Assembly (NCBI GenBank): GCA_963971285.1
Contig: OZ020250.1
Span: 11,144,499-11,208,498, forward strand
Reading direction: 5' to 3'
Length of the DNA stretch: 64,000 bases
Source: Astropecten irregularis
Taxonomy: Eukaryota > Echinodermata > Asteroidea > Paxillosida > Astropectinidae
The position numbers were made by a program, and so were the translations under genes. Of the stretch, positions 22,417-33,544 are shown in pieces. Each line of letters opens with the position of its first letter. Position 1 is the first letter of the stretch. Below the pieces are notes generated by a model that was not told where the DNA came from, did no database searches, and saw only the letters and a program-made list of their open reading frames with translations.

Positions 22417-22583
22417 CAAATATTGACTGCTTTGACTCGTGCGATGGGTTAAATCTATGATACCCTCGGTGATCCCCTGCGCGTTCTATTTTCCCTCGGC
22501 TGCGCCTCGGGAAAATAGAACGCGCAGGGGATCACCTCGGGTATCATAGATTTAACCATCGCACTCGAAGCAGTCAATATTTG
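22417..22583. repeat. 167-bp near-perfect palindrome
   Basis: CAAATATTGACTGCTT pairs with AAGCAGTCAATATTTG, and the arms continue through GATCCCCTGCGCGTTCTA and TTTTCCCTCGG to a short GCTGCG centre. The arms are about 78 bp with a few mismatches and indels. It lies inside the P-like region and is repeated in its duplicate. Confidence 0.85.
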
Positions 22584-23048
22584 TATACTATCATATACTT
22601 TCTTGGGAAATAGCAATGTTCTTCAAAAATACCCTGTGCATAATTATTCTCTTTTCCACGACAAACTAATCGTCCTAGTGCGAGCTACTGCAAGAATTAC
22701 GGAAACATTTTATTCTGCCCAACAAGCCGAAAATTACCGCGAAAAAATACAGTGAGACGGTTGAGTAATACGATGGGCATGCACAACAAATTATTATATA
22801 AATTGTCTGGCGGAATTTATTTACGAATGGGCTCTCTCAACATTATCTTCTGCACGAAAATCACCGTTATACAAACATTGGCTGATGCTCCAGGAAATAG
22901 TAACCAGGAATTACTCAAAATCTAGAAGTTTACCTGAGGGGGATTTGGCCTCAACTATGCACCCACTCCATGAACCCTGGGGTTGATAATACAATTCTTG
23001 GAAGATTTAGAGGGTTACTTGGCCTATAAACATTGCTTTCTGCTGTTC

Positions 23049-23527
23049 TCATTGACCTTTGAATAGAACCAGCTTAGAGTACAGTCTTCTCATCTTTTGA
23101 CCTTGAAGTTCCTCGGTAGTTTTCTTGCCGAAGTCAAATGACCTAATTCGCAGATATTGCCCGGCAACTTGGCGTATCAGGGTGATGCCATGACCAGCTT
23201 CGCCCGTGGATGCCTCGGAAGCATGGTCAGTAGACAGGAACACACCAATTCCGATCAATTCCCCCATTGTACGGACTTTCATTGTGGCCAGTAGCCCGGA
23301 CATCGGGGATGGATGGTTGTTGTTGTACATCCGAAACACGCTCTCTGCAACTTTACATACTGCCTCAATACGAGACCTCCATTTTCTCTGAGATGATAGG
23401 TACAGGTCAGGCGGGGAAGGTGCAAGGACATCGTTGTTGGGTGCCGCACAAGTGCCTCCATGCATTTTGCACACTTGACATAATTTAACAGCTTCTTGAC
23501 AACATACCCAGCAATGTAGGCAACCAC
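23049..23527 (-). pseudogene. P-like transposase C-terminal fragment
   Basis: Two overlapping minus frames carry a typical P/THAP9-type C-terminus. The upstream frame reads MVAYIAGYVVKKLLNYVKCA and then KCMEALV (23527 onward). The downstream frame reads EAVCKVAESVFRMY and ends MRRLYSKLVLFKGQ (stop at 23049). The switch falls near the ENGGLVL words, so a frameshift separates the YIAGYVVKKL part from the KVAESVFR part. The upstream catalytic and THAP parts are absent or unrecognisable. P-type transposases cut and paste DNA with 8-bp duplications; this fragment cannot do so alone. Confidence 0.72.
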
Positions 23528-24314
23528 ATTATACAGCTGAATTGGCTGAGAACTTTAGGCACAGATGGGATGGTGGTACATGTAGGATCTGTGGAATGTG
23601 GGGGAGCTCGCCCGGAGCTCGGTGTCATCTTGTACAGTCACATTGGTGTTTGAAGACGCACAGAAATGGCATTTCAGGAGCTGTCGATATGCACGTCTGC
23701 AAGTTAAAAAAAGTTATAAAGTTATACAAAGTTCAGCAGACCCATGGCACATTTCACGGCACACTTCCAAATACAGTTAATCTTCCTTGACATGGTAAAG
23801 AAAAATAAGAAATATACTTATAGGTTATAGACCTACCGGTAATCATAGGTGTGTGTTCAGGAGTGGATTATGTTACTTTCCTCAAGGTAGCCCTTCAAGC
23901 AATGCAGCATTCTTCACACCCAACTGTTGCATTAATCCCCATTGGTGTCGCGCATTAATGTATCCTGACCACATCGCGTGCTTGAAACTATCTTCTTCGA
24001 AAATACGGTCCGAAACTAGGTCAATTTTATGTATTAAGGTACTCACACATGAAATGTTAGCTTCTTGAGCAACTGTCCTCCAGGACCCCTCCTCCGTTTT
24101 CTATTTTGGCACCTTGCTGTTGCACAATTTGACTCCATTATGGGCCCCGAGAAGGTTCATGACCAGCAGAAATACTAGCATTCTACAAAGTGATCGCCAC
24201 GCTGACAAAATGTGCGTTTCAAATTTTTGCCTCATTCACGTGACTAATGGCGGCGCCCAGTTAAAACGCGCGTATCAGACGCGCGTCCGATCTAGTTTTT
24301 ATTATTCTATATCT

Positions 24315-24693
24315 ATGGACCTTATCGAAGATAGCCTGTTTTCCGCGCTGCGCGTGCGCGCGCAAAGGACAGTGGGCAACATTGGGTTGAAAAGTTTTAC
24401 CACACGAATCGACACGCGTATATTCGTATAGCTGCCGGCTTGCGAAGTTTAAGATTGTATTTTTTCCTAGAAGAAAGCCTTGCTTTGAGTTGTTACACAT
24501 AACGATGCTGCACAACGGTCCATGGAATGTTACTGTCGAGTCACTTGTTCCAGCGGTGTAAAGTTGAGTACTTATTTAAAGTTGAATTTTCATGTCCATA
24601 CGTTTTATGCACTCAGCGCCAGCCCTAACAACCCTGCGTTTCCCAGAGTGCTTTGCGCACAGCCAATTTTTGGCTATCTCCGATAAGGTCCAT
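24315..24693. mobile_element. Candidate MITE of about 379 bp
   Basis: The left end ATGGACCTTATCGAAGATAG (continuing CC) pairs with the right end GGCTATCTCCGATAAGGTCC (continuing AT), a 22-bp inverted repeat with one mismatch. No target duplication is evident, and the left end overlaps the right end of the P-like candidate by 3 bp. The interior has no recognised gene. Confidence 0.55.
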
Positions 24694-24911
24694 GGTGGTG
24701 AGTGGAAGTATGAGTGCGCGTCGCCCGTGGTGTGACGTCATTAGTGCGGAACGCTATTGCATGCCACAATACGGAAGATGGTTTATGTCTAAGACACGAC
24801 GGCACTCCGACCGTTGGTTCACTGCATTTAAATGCGTCAATGTTGACGGGACCGACATAGCGAATAGAGAAGATTGGTGCGCGAACAAGACGAACAAGAA
24901 GAATCTGATGA

Positions 24912-25546
24912 CTAGACATTTAAGTGTTCGTGGACGAACACGGAGCTGTTCCGACCTATTTAATCAGCTTTATAAGCTCTGATGACGTCATGATGACGTC
25001 ACGGTCAATTTCATGGCAGCATACCCATGTACATGATGCAGCAAAGCTTTTATATAAAGAATCATAACCATAGCATTTGTCATTCTTGAGATATGCTGCA
25101 AAAAAAAAAAATCAGGCTTTTTGATGACGTCATGATGTCATCATGTTCATTTCCGTATCATTTGCCGTTCTCGAGATATGCTGCAAACAAAAAATCAGCT
25201 TTTTGATGACGTCATAATGACGTCACAATAACTTCACAGTAGATTTCGTGGTAGCATGCACATCTACATGATGTAGCAAAGCTTTTGCAAAAGGAATCAT
25301 TTCAATAGCATTTGCCGTTATCGAGATACGCTGCGAACAAAATTGACTAATTAAATATTCAAATGACTGTCACATGACTAATTAATTAAGAATTTTAACA
25401 AACTCAGTCTTAGGATTAACTACAGCTTATAAGCTTTCATAAGATACCACATATAAACTTACCAGAAAAAGATTATAAAAGATTAGGAATAAACAAACTT
25501 ATCACACAAAGCTATGGAAGCAAAAAGTGCAAAGGTATAATAATAA
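24912..25546 (-). mobile_element. Helentron-like copy, CTAG end and body (end 1), interrupted
   Basis: On the plus strand it begins CTAGACATTTAAGTG, hairpin GTGTTCGTGGACGAACAC, then GAGCTGTTCCGAC. It continues with roughly 140-bp core repeats and a terminal block ending GGTATAATAATAA, where the next copy is inserted. Read on the minus strand, this is a 3' end with a hairpin about 12 nt before CTAG followed by T, as in Helitrons. Its own hairpin end is missing locally; the outermost hairpin end at 60871-60901 has matching flanking words. Confidence 0.7.
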
Positions 25547-26421
25547 CTAGACATTTAAGTGTTCGTGGACGAACACGGAGCTGTTCCGACTTATTTGATC
25601 AGCTTTATAAGCTCCGATGACGTCACGATGACGTCACGGTCATTTACAAAGCAGCATGCATATCTAAAGTTTCTAACAAAGCTTTTGTGAAAAGAATCAT
25701 CACCGTAGCTTTTGTCATTCTCAAGATATGCTGCAAACATAAATTATGCCTTTTGATGACGTCATAATGACGTCACAGTTAATTTCAACAACATGCACAT
25801 CTACAGGGTCTAACAAAGCTTTTACAAAAAGAACCATGACCGTAGCACTTACCGTTCTCAAGATATACTGCTATAAACCAAAAATTACCTTTTTGATGAC
25901 GTAATGATGACGTCATTGTAAATTTCGGGGCAGCATGCACAAGTAAATTATGTAACAAAGCTTTTACAAAAAGAATCATTACCGTAGCACTTACCGTTCT
26001 CGAGATATGCTGCTAAGAATAAAATCAGCATTTTTGATGACGTCATAATGACGTCACAGTACATTTCGTGGCAGCATGCACAACTACATGATATAACTAA
26101 GCTTTTGCAAAAAGAATCATTTCCATAGCATTTGCCGTTCTCGAGATACGCTGCGAACAAATTTGACTAATTAAATATTCAAATGACTGCCACATGACTA
26201 ATTAATTAAGAATTTTAACAAACTCAGTCTTAGGATTAACTTCAGCTTATAAGCTTTCATAAGATACCACATATAAGCTTACCAGAAAAAGATTATAAAA
26301 GATTAGGAATAAACAAACTTATCACACAAAGCTATGGAAGCAAAAAGTGCGAAGGTATAATAATAATAAAAACCAGAACGAAAACTAAACCTGTTCCGAC
26401 ATCAGAAATGTCGGAACAGCT
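25547..26421 (-). mobile_element. Complete Helentron-like copy (875 bp)
   Basis: It runs from CTAGACATTTAAGTG at 25547 to the hairpin CTGTTCCGAC...GTCGGAACAGCT at 26391-26421. The 12-bp AGCTGTTCCGAC just inside the CTAG end is the inverse of the very last bases of the other end. This is the asymmetric inverted repeat that characterises Helentron/Helitron2 elements. It sits in the TAA run of the preceding copy. There are several core repeats with paired TGACGTCA and no coding gene. Confidence 0.75.
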
Positions 26422-26429
26422 AATAAAAA

Positions 26430-26712
26430 CTAGACATTTAAGTGTTCGTGGACGAACACGGAGCTGTTCCGACTTATTTGATCAGATTTATAAGCTTCGA
26501 GGACGTCATAATGACGTCACGGTCAATTTCATGGCAGCATGTAATGTAACAAAGCTTTACAAAAAAGAATCATTACGGTACCATTTGTCATTCTCGAGAT
26601 ATGCTGTATACAAACAAATCATCCTTTTTGATGACATCATCATGACGTCCCAGTCCAATTCATGGCAGCATACTCAAGAGCATGATGTAACAAAACTTTT
26701 ACAAAAAGAATC
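26430..26712 (-). mobile_element. Helentron-like copy, left part (end 3)
   Basis: It starts CTAGACATTTAAGTG with the usual hairpin. The body is cut at AAAAAGAATC by LTR sequence and, on structural grounds, resumes at 36956 beyond the BEL element. Confidence 0.7.
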
Positions 26713-27051
26713 TGTGGCTGCCTCAAGGAATCACTTGAAACCAATCTTTGAGGAGTTTCGGACAACTTAAAAATAATTAACACACAGAACACACAGTTAC
26801 TGATTAGACTTCTTTCTTTGATTCAACCCGTGATTATTATTCGAACGCCAATACAAAATTACAGGTGTCACAAACTTATGTGAATAATTCCAAAATTAAG
26901 GCTTATTTCTCGCTGACGACCCCGTCAACAAAAACACAACTTCACTAGCTGAATGCCTCTCTGATGATACAGATTCACTTAAACTTGTGCTCCCGGACGG
27001 ACTAATTAGGTGTTTGACGCTAGACGATAGACGCTACACATTGGGCAACAG
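26679..27051 (+). repeat. 373-bp duplicate of the BEL LTR edge and its flank
   Basis: This is 34 bp of Helentron-like flank plus the first 339 bp of a BEL LTR (from 26713), identical in order to 28728-29100. The LTR piece stops abruptly at GGGCAACAG, where the 1669-bp displaced segment begins. It is not a solo LTR, because the other LTR boundary is absent. Confidence 0.85.
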
Positions 27052-28720
27052 CTTATCAGCTTATACTTGTTGAAGTGTTAAAGTTAAACAAAGTCGTCTA
27101 AATTGTTTTTTTTTATTGTAGCGGGTCTGTTAGTTTGCAGAATCTATGTATGGGGTGTTATAAAACAAATATTGACTGCTTTGACTCGTGCGATGGGTTA
27201 AATCTATGATACCCTCGGTGATCCCCTGCGCGTTCTATTTTCCCTCGGCTGCGCCTCGGGAAAATAGAACGCGCAGGGGATCACCTCGGGTATCATAGAT
27301 TTAACCATCGCACTCGAAGCAGTCAATATTTGTATACTATCATATACTTTCTTGGGAAATAGCAATGTTCTTCAAAAATACCCTGTGCATAATTATTCTC
27401 TTTTCCACGACAAACTAATCGTCCTAGTGCGAGCTACTGCAAGAATTACGGAAACATTTTATTCTGCCCAACAAGCCGAAAATTACCGCGAAAAAATACA
27501 GTGAGACGGTTGAGTAATACGATGGGCATGCACAACAAATTATTATATAAATTGTCTGGCGGAATTTATTTACGAATGGGCTCTCTCAACATTATCTTCT
27601 GCACGAAAATCACCGTTATACAAACATTGGCTGATGCTCCAGGAAATAGTAACCAGGAATTACTCAAAATCTAGAAGTTTACCTGAGGGGGATTTGGCCT
27701 CAACTATGCACCCACTCCATGAACCCTGGGGTTGATAATACAATTCTTGGAAGATTTAGAGGGTTACTTGGCCTATAAACATTGCTTTCTGCTGTTCTCA
27801 TTGACCTTTGAATAGAACCAGCTTAGAGTACAGTCTTCTCATCTTTTGACCTTGAAGTTCCTCGGTAGTTTTCTTGCCGAAGTCAAATGACCTAATTCGC
27901 AGATATTGCCCGGCAACTTGGCGTATCAGGGTGATGCCATGACCAGCTTCGCCCGTGGATGCCTCGGAAGCATGGTCAGTAGACAGGAACACACCAATTC
28001 CGATCAATTCCCCCATTGTACGGACTTTCATTGTGGCCAGTAGCCCGGACATCGGGGATGGATGGTTGTTGTTGTACATCCGAAACACGCTCTCTGCAAC
28101 TTTACATACTGCCTCAATACGAGACCTCCATTTTCTCTGAGATGATAGGTACAGGTCAGGCGGGGAAGGTGCAAGGACATCGTTGTTGGGTGCCGCACAA
28201 GTGCCTCCATGCATTTTGCACACTTGACATAATTTAACAGCTTCTTGACAACATACCCAGCAATGTAGGCAACCACATTATACAGCTGAATTGGCTGAGA
28301 ACTTTAGGCACAGATGGGATGGTGGTACATGTAGGATCTGTGGAATGTGGGGGAGCTCGCCCGGAGCTCGGTGTCATCTTGTACAGTCACATTGGTGTTT
28401 GAAGACGCACAGAAATGGCATTTCAGGAGCTGTCGATATGCACGTCTGCAAGTTAAAAAAAGTTATAAAGTTATACAAAGTTCAGCAGACCCATGGCACA
28501 TTTCACGGCACACTTCCAAATACAGTTAATCTTCCTTGACATGGTAAAGAAAAATAAGAAATATACTTATAGGTTATAGACCTACCGGTAATCATAGGTG
28601 TGTGTTCAGGAGTGGATTATGTTACTTTCCTCAAGGTAGCCCTTCAAGCAATGCAGCATTCTTCACACCCAACTGTTGCATTAATCCCCATTGGTGTCGC
28701 GCATTAATGTATCCTGACCA
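27052..28720 (+). repeat. 1669-bp segment, copy 2 (displaced P-like fragment)
   Basis: By eye this is an identical copy of 22303-23971, lying inside BEL LTR sequence. It includes the 167-bp palindrome (27166-27332). Neither P-like terminal repeat is included, so it did not arrive by ordinary transposition. Seven filler bases (TTAATGT) separate it from the resumed flank at 28728. Confidence 0.9.
27798..28276 (-). pseudogene. P-like transposase C-terminal fragment, duplicate
   Basis: This is the second copy of the fragment at 23049-23527, with the same two frames and the same internal frameshift, and identical predicted residues. Its surroundings are LTR sequence rather than P-like ends, so it is a passenger of the duplication. 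Confidence 0.7.
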
Positions 28721-28761
28721 TTAATGTAGCATGATGTAACAAAACTTTTACAAAAAGAATC

Positions 28762-29784
28762 TGTGGCTGCCTCAAGGAATCACTTGAAACCAATCTTTGA
28801 GGAGTTTCGGACAACTTAAAAATAATTAACACACAGAACACACAGTTACTGATTAGACTTCTTTCTTTGATTCAACCCGTGATTATTATTCGAACGCCAA
28901 TACAAAATTACAGGTGTCACAAACTTATGTGAATAATTCCAAAATTAAGGCTTATTTCTCGCTGACGACCCCGTCAACAAAAACACAACTTCACTAGCTG
29001 AATGCCTCTCTGATGATACAGATTCACTTAAACTTGTGCTCCCGGACGGACTAATTAGGTGTTTGACGCTAGACGATAGACGCTACACATTGGGCAACAG
29101 GCGTTAGACATTGGACGTTAGGCGTTAGATAACAATCTGAAATTTACCAAAACTATGAAATCACACTAAATTTATAACCCAAATAAAACCACAAGCACAT
29201 AACACGACATAGGGCCTTGACATGTACATGAACGGAAAAATACACATAACATAAATCACACTTGGATGGTTTGTTTACAATTGCAAACTCACGATCTATC
29301 CAGGTTTTCATGATCTTTCGAGAAATAAAATGAACTAAGCTTACCATAAAGGGCTCTTCTAAAAGGTCTGTAAATCACAGGAATCATCCAAGAATCACAT
29401 AATAATCAATTAACACTGAAGTTACATCTTGACAATTAGACTTGATAAACTGTGGTTGAAATTACTATCCGATGACCTCGGACACAGCAACACATGTGTG
29501 TGCATACTCGAACCCACGATGAATATAACCACGCAATGCTATTGAAATACACTGGGAAAGAGGATGATATGATAATTAGGTCCAACCTTAAAAGATGATG
29601 TAATGGTTAACGTTCAAGTACAAAAAACCATTGACATGAACTTACAAAGGGGAAAACTATAAATTGCCAAATAAAGTTGGATAAGCCCAATTATTCAAAG
29701 AAACCACAAATAAATATTTAATTCAAATGAAAACAATGATTTAAAAGTAAACAATGATTCTGCTGCACGACTGCTACAGCAACA
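28762..29784 (-). repeat. BEL 3' LTR (1023 bp)
   Basis: It matches 35938-36955 with, by eye, five substitutions and one 5-bp indel (about 0.5% substitution). Just outside it on the minus strand lies AGTTAGAGGAGCCA, a plausible polypurine tract for plus-strand priming. Confidence 0.93.
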
Positions 29785-30039
29785 TGGCTCCTCTAACTGC
29801 GAATAAATAAAGCAGTTAAAATGTTCAAAACTTGGCTGATTCTACATTGATTCATTAGTGTCCAAAATTAAACTTAATTAAACAAGTCCAAGACGTCTCC
29901 TTGGCTAGATTGGCTCCTCGTTGGGGAATCCCAAGGTCTCCTGAAGTTGGCTAGGCTCCTCGCTGGGGCATCCTTAGGTCTCCTGAAGTTGGCTCTGCTC
30001 CTCGTTGGGGAATCCCAAGGTCTCCTGAAGTTGGCTCGC
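29785..30039 (-). repeat. Noncoding spacer with 3-copy short tandem repeat
   Basis: Between the integrase stop and the 3' LTR, TTGGCTCCTCGTTGGGGAAT-type units followed by CCCAAGGTCTCCTGAAG repeat three times at about 29910-30030 (period about 45 bp). No gene was seen. Confidence 0.7.
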
Positions 30040-31977
30040 TCAATGAGTGTCAGGGTGCTCAGGTGTAGGAAACAGAAGAACCATCTGCTGAACTGGCCTG
30101 CAAAGTTCTGAAGGGGGGTGTCTGCGTTTCCCGTTTACATCCAGATTCTTGTCTCCCATCAAGAGCTTTGCTTTCCTGACCATTCCGTCATCACTGGGGT
30201 AGACTTCTTTCACTCTAGCCAAAGGCCAGTGAGAACGAGGACTTGACTCATCTCGGACGAGTACTACATCTCCGACGGAGAGGTTTCTCTTAGGCGTTTG
30301 CCACTTCGGACGACTTTGTAGTTCTAGGAGGACTTCCTTTCTCCACCGTTGCCAGAATTGATTTGCCAGATATTGCACTCTTCTCCACCATTTCAAGGAG
30401 TAGAGGTCTTCACGCTGGAAATTTCCAGGAGGTGGAAGAACGACCCTCGTCTTCATTGTGAGTAGATGGTTGGGGGTTAAGGGTTCTGGCACCTCTGCAG
30501 AAGACAAATTGGTGCAGGTGAGTGGCTTTGAGTTTACAATGGACTCAACTTCTGTCATTAGGGTTCTCAACGCCTCATCATCTAGTTGTGTCCCTGCTTG
30601 CTTCAGCGTTGGGGCTAGTGCACTTCGCACAGTTCTGATTTGCCTTTCCCAGGCACCACCCATATGACTGGCATGAGGAGGATTGAGCTTGAAGGAGATC
30701 CAATCGCAGTCATTGAATAGGAGATATTTCTGTATCTCATCCTGGTTCAATTCAGCTAGGGCCTCTCTCAGCTCATTTCGTGCGCCCACCAAGTTAGTTC
30801 CTTGGTCTGAGCGAATCTGCCTCACGGGTCCCCGTCTACTCAGGAATCTCCGGAGGGCATTAATGAACGAGTTGGTGGTTAACGAGTTTGCAGTCTCGAG
30901 GTGGATACTTCTCGAAGACATGCAGGTAAACAAGACACCGTACCTCTTTAACTCACTTCTCTTTTCCTTGATAAGGAATGGCCCAAAATAATCAACTGCT
31001 GAATATGTAAAGGGCGGGGCCGGCTTTACTCTATCCACAGGAAAATCTGCCATTTTCTGCATCTGTAGGGTGCCTCTATTCCTTCTGCACACAACACACT
31101 TGGAGATGTGCTGAGAGACAGCTGAGGATCCACCGATCACCCAGTATCCCTGTTGACGCAGCTCATTATGAGTCATGCCTCTACCCATGTGGTTTAACTT
31201 CTGGTGCACATGTTGGATCAGCAAACTAGTGACATGACCTCGATGTGGCAAGATAACAGGGTGCTTGACATCTGCAGGGAGGTCTGCTTTGGTGATCCGA
31301 CCGCCAACACGGATGACACCATGCTCATCAAGAAATGGGTCTAGTCGGTACAAGCAGCTGGTGTTTCTCACACTGTCATTTCTCTTTTTGGCAGTGTGTC
31401 TATCAACTTCACCAACAACTCCAAGTTTCTGGAGTGCCTGAAGCTCAGCGCTGAAGTGCTCATGCTGCACACTCTTGATTATCTCAATCTCTGCTACTTG
31501 CAGCTCTTCTACCGTCATGGGCTGCTTTGGGGTGAGCTGTTGGGAATTTCCCTCCTGTCTGTCTTTCTGAATGACTCTGTTTCTCAGCCTCTGCTTGAAT
31601 CTCAAACAGAGAGCAACTGCTTTGCGAGCTCGATTCCATGACGACGCTCCCTCTAGTCGACTTGACTCGAAGTGGTTGTTCATCTTGTCACGTTCAGCGT
31701 TGGTTACCAGGGATGAAGCCTTTCTCACATTTGGATCTGACTCATTTAGTGCGACTTCTGCATGTGGTGGGGGCTGGAAAGGTCCGTCTACCTTCAGGAA
31801 CTCTGGACCATGTAGCCACTGGGACTTCTCTGCCAGCTGCTTCACCGTCAGCCCACGTGATGCCTCATCGGCTGGATTCTCTTTTGTATCCACATACAGC
31901 CACTTCGCTGGATCAGTCAGGTTTCTGACATGTTGCACCCTATTGGCAACATATACGTGAAATCGTCTGGCTTCGTT
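30040..31977 (-). pseudogene. BEL pol segment: RNase H end and integrase
   Basis: The 632-residue open stretch begins at Met 31938, 13 codons after an in-frame TGA. It starts with NPADEASRG, the end of the RNase H-like part. Next comes the zinc-binding part, with histidines in HQKLNHMGRG (about 245-254) and CVVC (281-284). The integrase catalytic triad follows: D316 in AVDYFGPF, D378 in IRSDQGTNL and E431 in MGGAWERQI. A C-terminal domain includes SVGDVVLVRDE. Integrase inserts the cDNA copy into the host chromosome. This portion itself is intact, but its link to the upstream part is broken by the stop. Confidence 0.88.
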
Positions 31978-32397
31978 TCAGATATATCCAAGCACAATTT
32001 TACTGTCTGTCCAGTAAAATTCTCGGACGCTTTCGTAGGCCAGCTCTCTGAGAAGAAATTCACTCATCGATGCCGACACAGCTGCTGCGGCAAGCTCTAG
32101 CCGGGGAATGGTTACAGGCTTGAGTGGGGTCACCCTTGCCTTTCCAATGACAAAGGAGATATGTGCTCTGTTATCCTCATTGACGAGTCTCAAGTATGAG
32201 CACTGACCGTATCCATCCTGGCTAGCGTCAGAGAAGTGGTGAAGTTCAGTGACCTTCACGACTCCAAAGTTCTTAGGCTTGAAGCATCTCTGGATCTCTA
32301 TTTTGTCCAGGTTGAGGATTTCTAGACGCCACCTTTCCCACTCAGGCTGCAACTGGTCTGGTACTGGACTATCCCAGTCCAAAGCCATTGGGGTCAT
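31978..32397 (-). pseudogene. BEL pol segment: RNase H
   Basis: The 139-residue frame carries HHFSDASQDGYG, VTIPRLELAAA and FYWTDSKIVLGYI, the successive acidic-motif blocks of BEL/Pao RNase H. It ends at a TGA that lies in frame with the integrase segment, so it is a nonsense mutation rather than a natural end. The upstream join to reverse transcriptase has lost the residues normally found between the YDP motif and the DWD region, together with the frame. RNase H would remove the RNA strand during cDNA synthesis. Confidence 0.85.
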
Positions 32398-33544
32398 AAA
32401 CAGAACTTACAGTAGACAGGATCCCGCGTCTGGTCATAGGTCTCTCCTTGAACTCTATGCGATATTGAAACGTATCGCTTTCCACGCACCAGCTGACGCC
32501 CAAAGCCCTTTCCATGGGCATACTGTCTACTGCTTGGTCAATCGCTCGGGTACCTCCTGCTCTTTCTTCTACCGGAAACACTTCCAGGAGTTCTCTCTTG
32601 TTGGAGGCAAGCTTATGCAGCTTCAACCCAGCTTTGGCGCACACTCCTTGACTTGCTTTGATGAGACTGGATGCTTCTTCAATTGTGGGTACTGACCTCA
32701 ACCCATCATCGACATAAAAGTCGTTTCTGATGAATTCAGCAGCATCAGCACCAAATTCCCTCTCACCATCATCCGCAGCCTTTCTCAAGCCGAAGTTCGC
32801 ACAACCTGGCGAACTCACAGCACCAAAGGGGTGAACCTTCATCCTGTAGTCCACTACAGGCCCCTTTGGATCTCCATCCTCCCACCAGAGGAATCGGAGT
32901 AGGTCGCGGTACCTTTCGTCAACGAAGAACTGGTGAAACATACTTCGGACATCCAGACTGAAGGCGACTTCTTCCCTCCTGAACCTACAGAGAATGCCCA
33001 ACAGGCCGTTCATCATGTCAGGGCCTTGTAGAAGATAGTCGTTCAGGGACACCCCACTGTACTTAGCTGAACAGTCGAACACGACCCGAATCTTATCGGG
33101 CTTCTTGGGGTGATACACACCATTGTGGGGAATGTAATTCACTTTCCCATCCTGTTTGTTCAGCTGATCTGCTGGCACTCTTTCGGCGCAGACTGAAGTG
33201 ACTTCTTTCATGAAGTTTTTGTAGTCATCATGAAATTTCGGGTTTTTCTTGAACCTTGCAGCAAGTTGCCTGCTTCTTTTCTCTGCAAGCTCTCGATTAT
33301 TCGGCAACACTGCAGCTTCTGATTTCAGAGGAAGAGGCATCTCGTAGTGGTCGTCGGGCCTCTTCTTGATTCCTTCCTCAAGGATGCTCAGGAAGCGTTC
33401 GTCTTCAACTGAGTACGGCTGCCTGCCTTTCGTCTCGGCGAAATCTAACTCAAGAGCCTTTAATACTTTCTCGGGGCTCAAGACCTCTTTAACCCGTGTA
33501 CCAAAGGCAAAACGGGGTTGAGCACTGTGCTCACCAGCTGGCAA
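32369..33544 (-). pseudogene. BEL pol segment: reverse transcriptase
   Basis: The 391-residue frame is a BEL/Pao reverse transcriptase. It has KIRVVFDCSA (151-160), the first catalytic Asp in FSLDVRSMFHQF (D198), HPFGAVSSPGCA (238-249) and FYVDDGL (YVDD 277-280). It overlaps the protease frame by 14 nt but is in another frame, so a frameshift lies at 33531-33544. Its end, after VSSVYDPNG, runs into a stop because of a deletion. The catalytic core is otherwise complete. Confidence 0.9.

Larger units (their letters stand above)
22303..23971 (+). repeat. 1669-bp segment, copy 1 (duplicated at 27052-28720)
   Basis: The sequence from CTTATCAGCTTATACTTG to TGTATCCTGACCA recurs 4749 bp downstream, with identical translated frames on both strands. 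It spans the 167-bp palindrome and the P-like transposase fragment but not the candidate ends at 21580 and 24317. Confidence 0.9.
21580..24317 (-). mobile_element. Candidate P-like DNA transposon with terminal inverted repeats
   Basis: The left end starts CATAGATATCAAAAGAAT and continues to ACTAGATCGGACGCGCG. The right end, reversed, starts CATAGATATAGAATAAT and continues to ACTAGATCGGACGCGCG, with further resemblance at GTCACGTGAATGAGGC (about 21675-21700 and 24225-24245). Between them lie a P-like transposase fragment and a 167-bp palindrome. No clean 8-bp target duplication is visible: the left end is tandemly duplicated, and the right end abuts another small element. The ends and transposase may therefore not belong to one element. 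Confidence 0.45.

Noticed and set aside
24653..24982. A 109-residue plus frame as a possible THAP-domain N-terminus of the P-like transposase
   Set aside because: The C2CH spacing and the tryptophan/proline signature of THAP domains could not be found in any frame.
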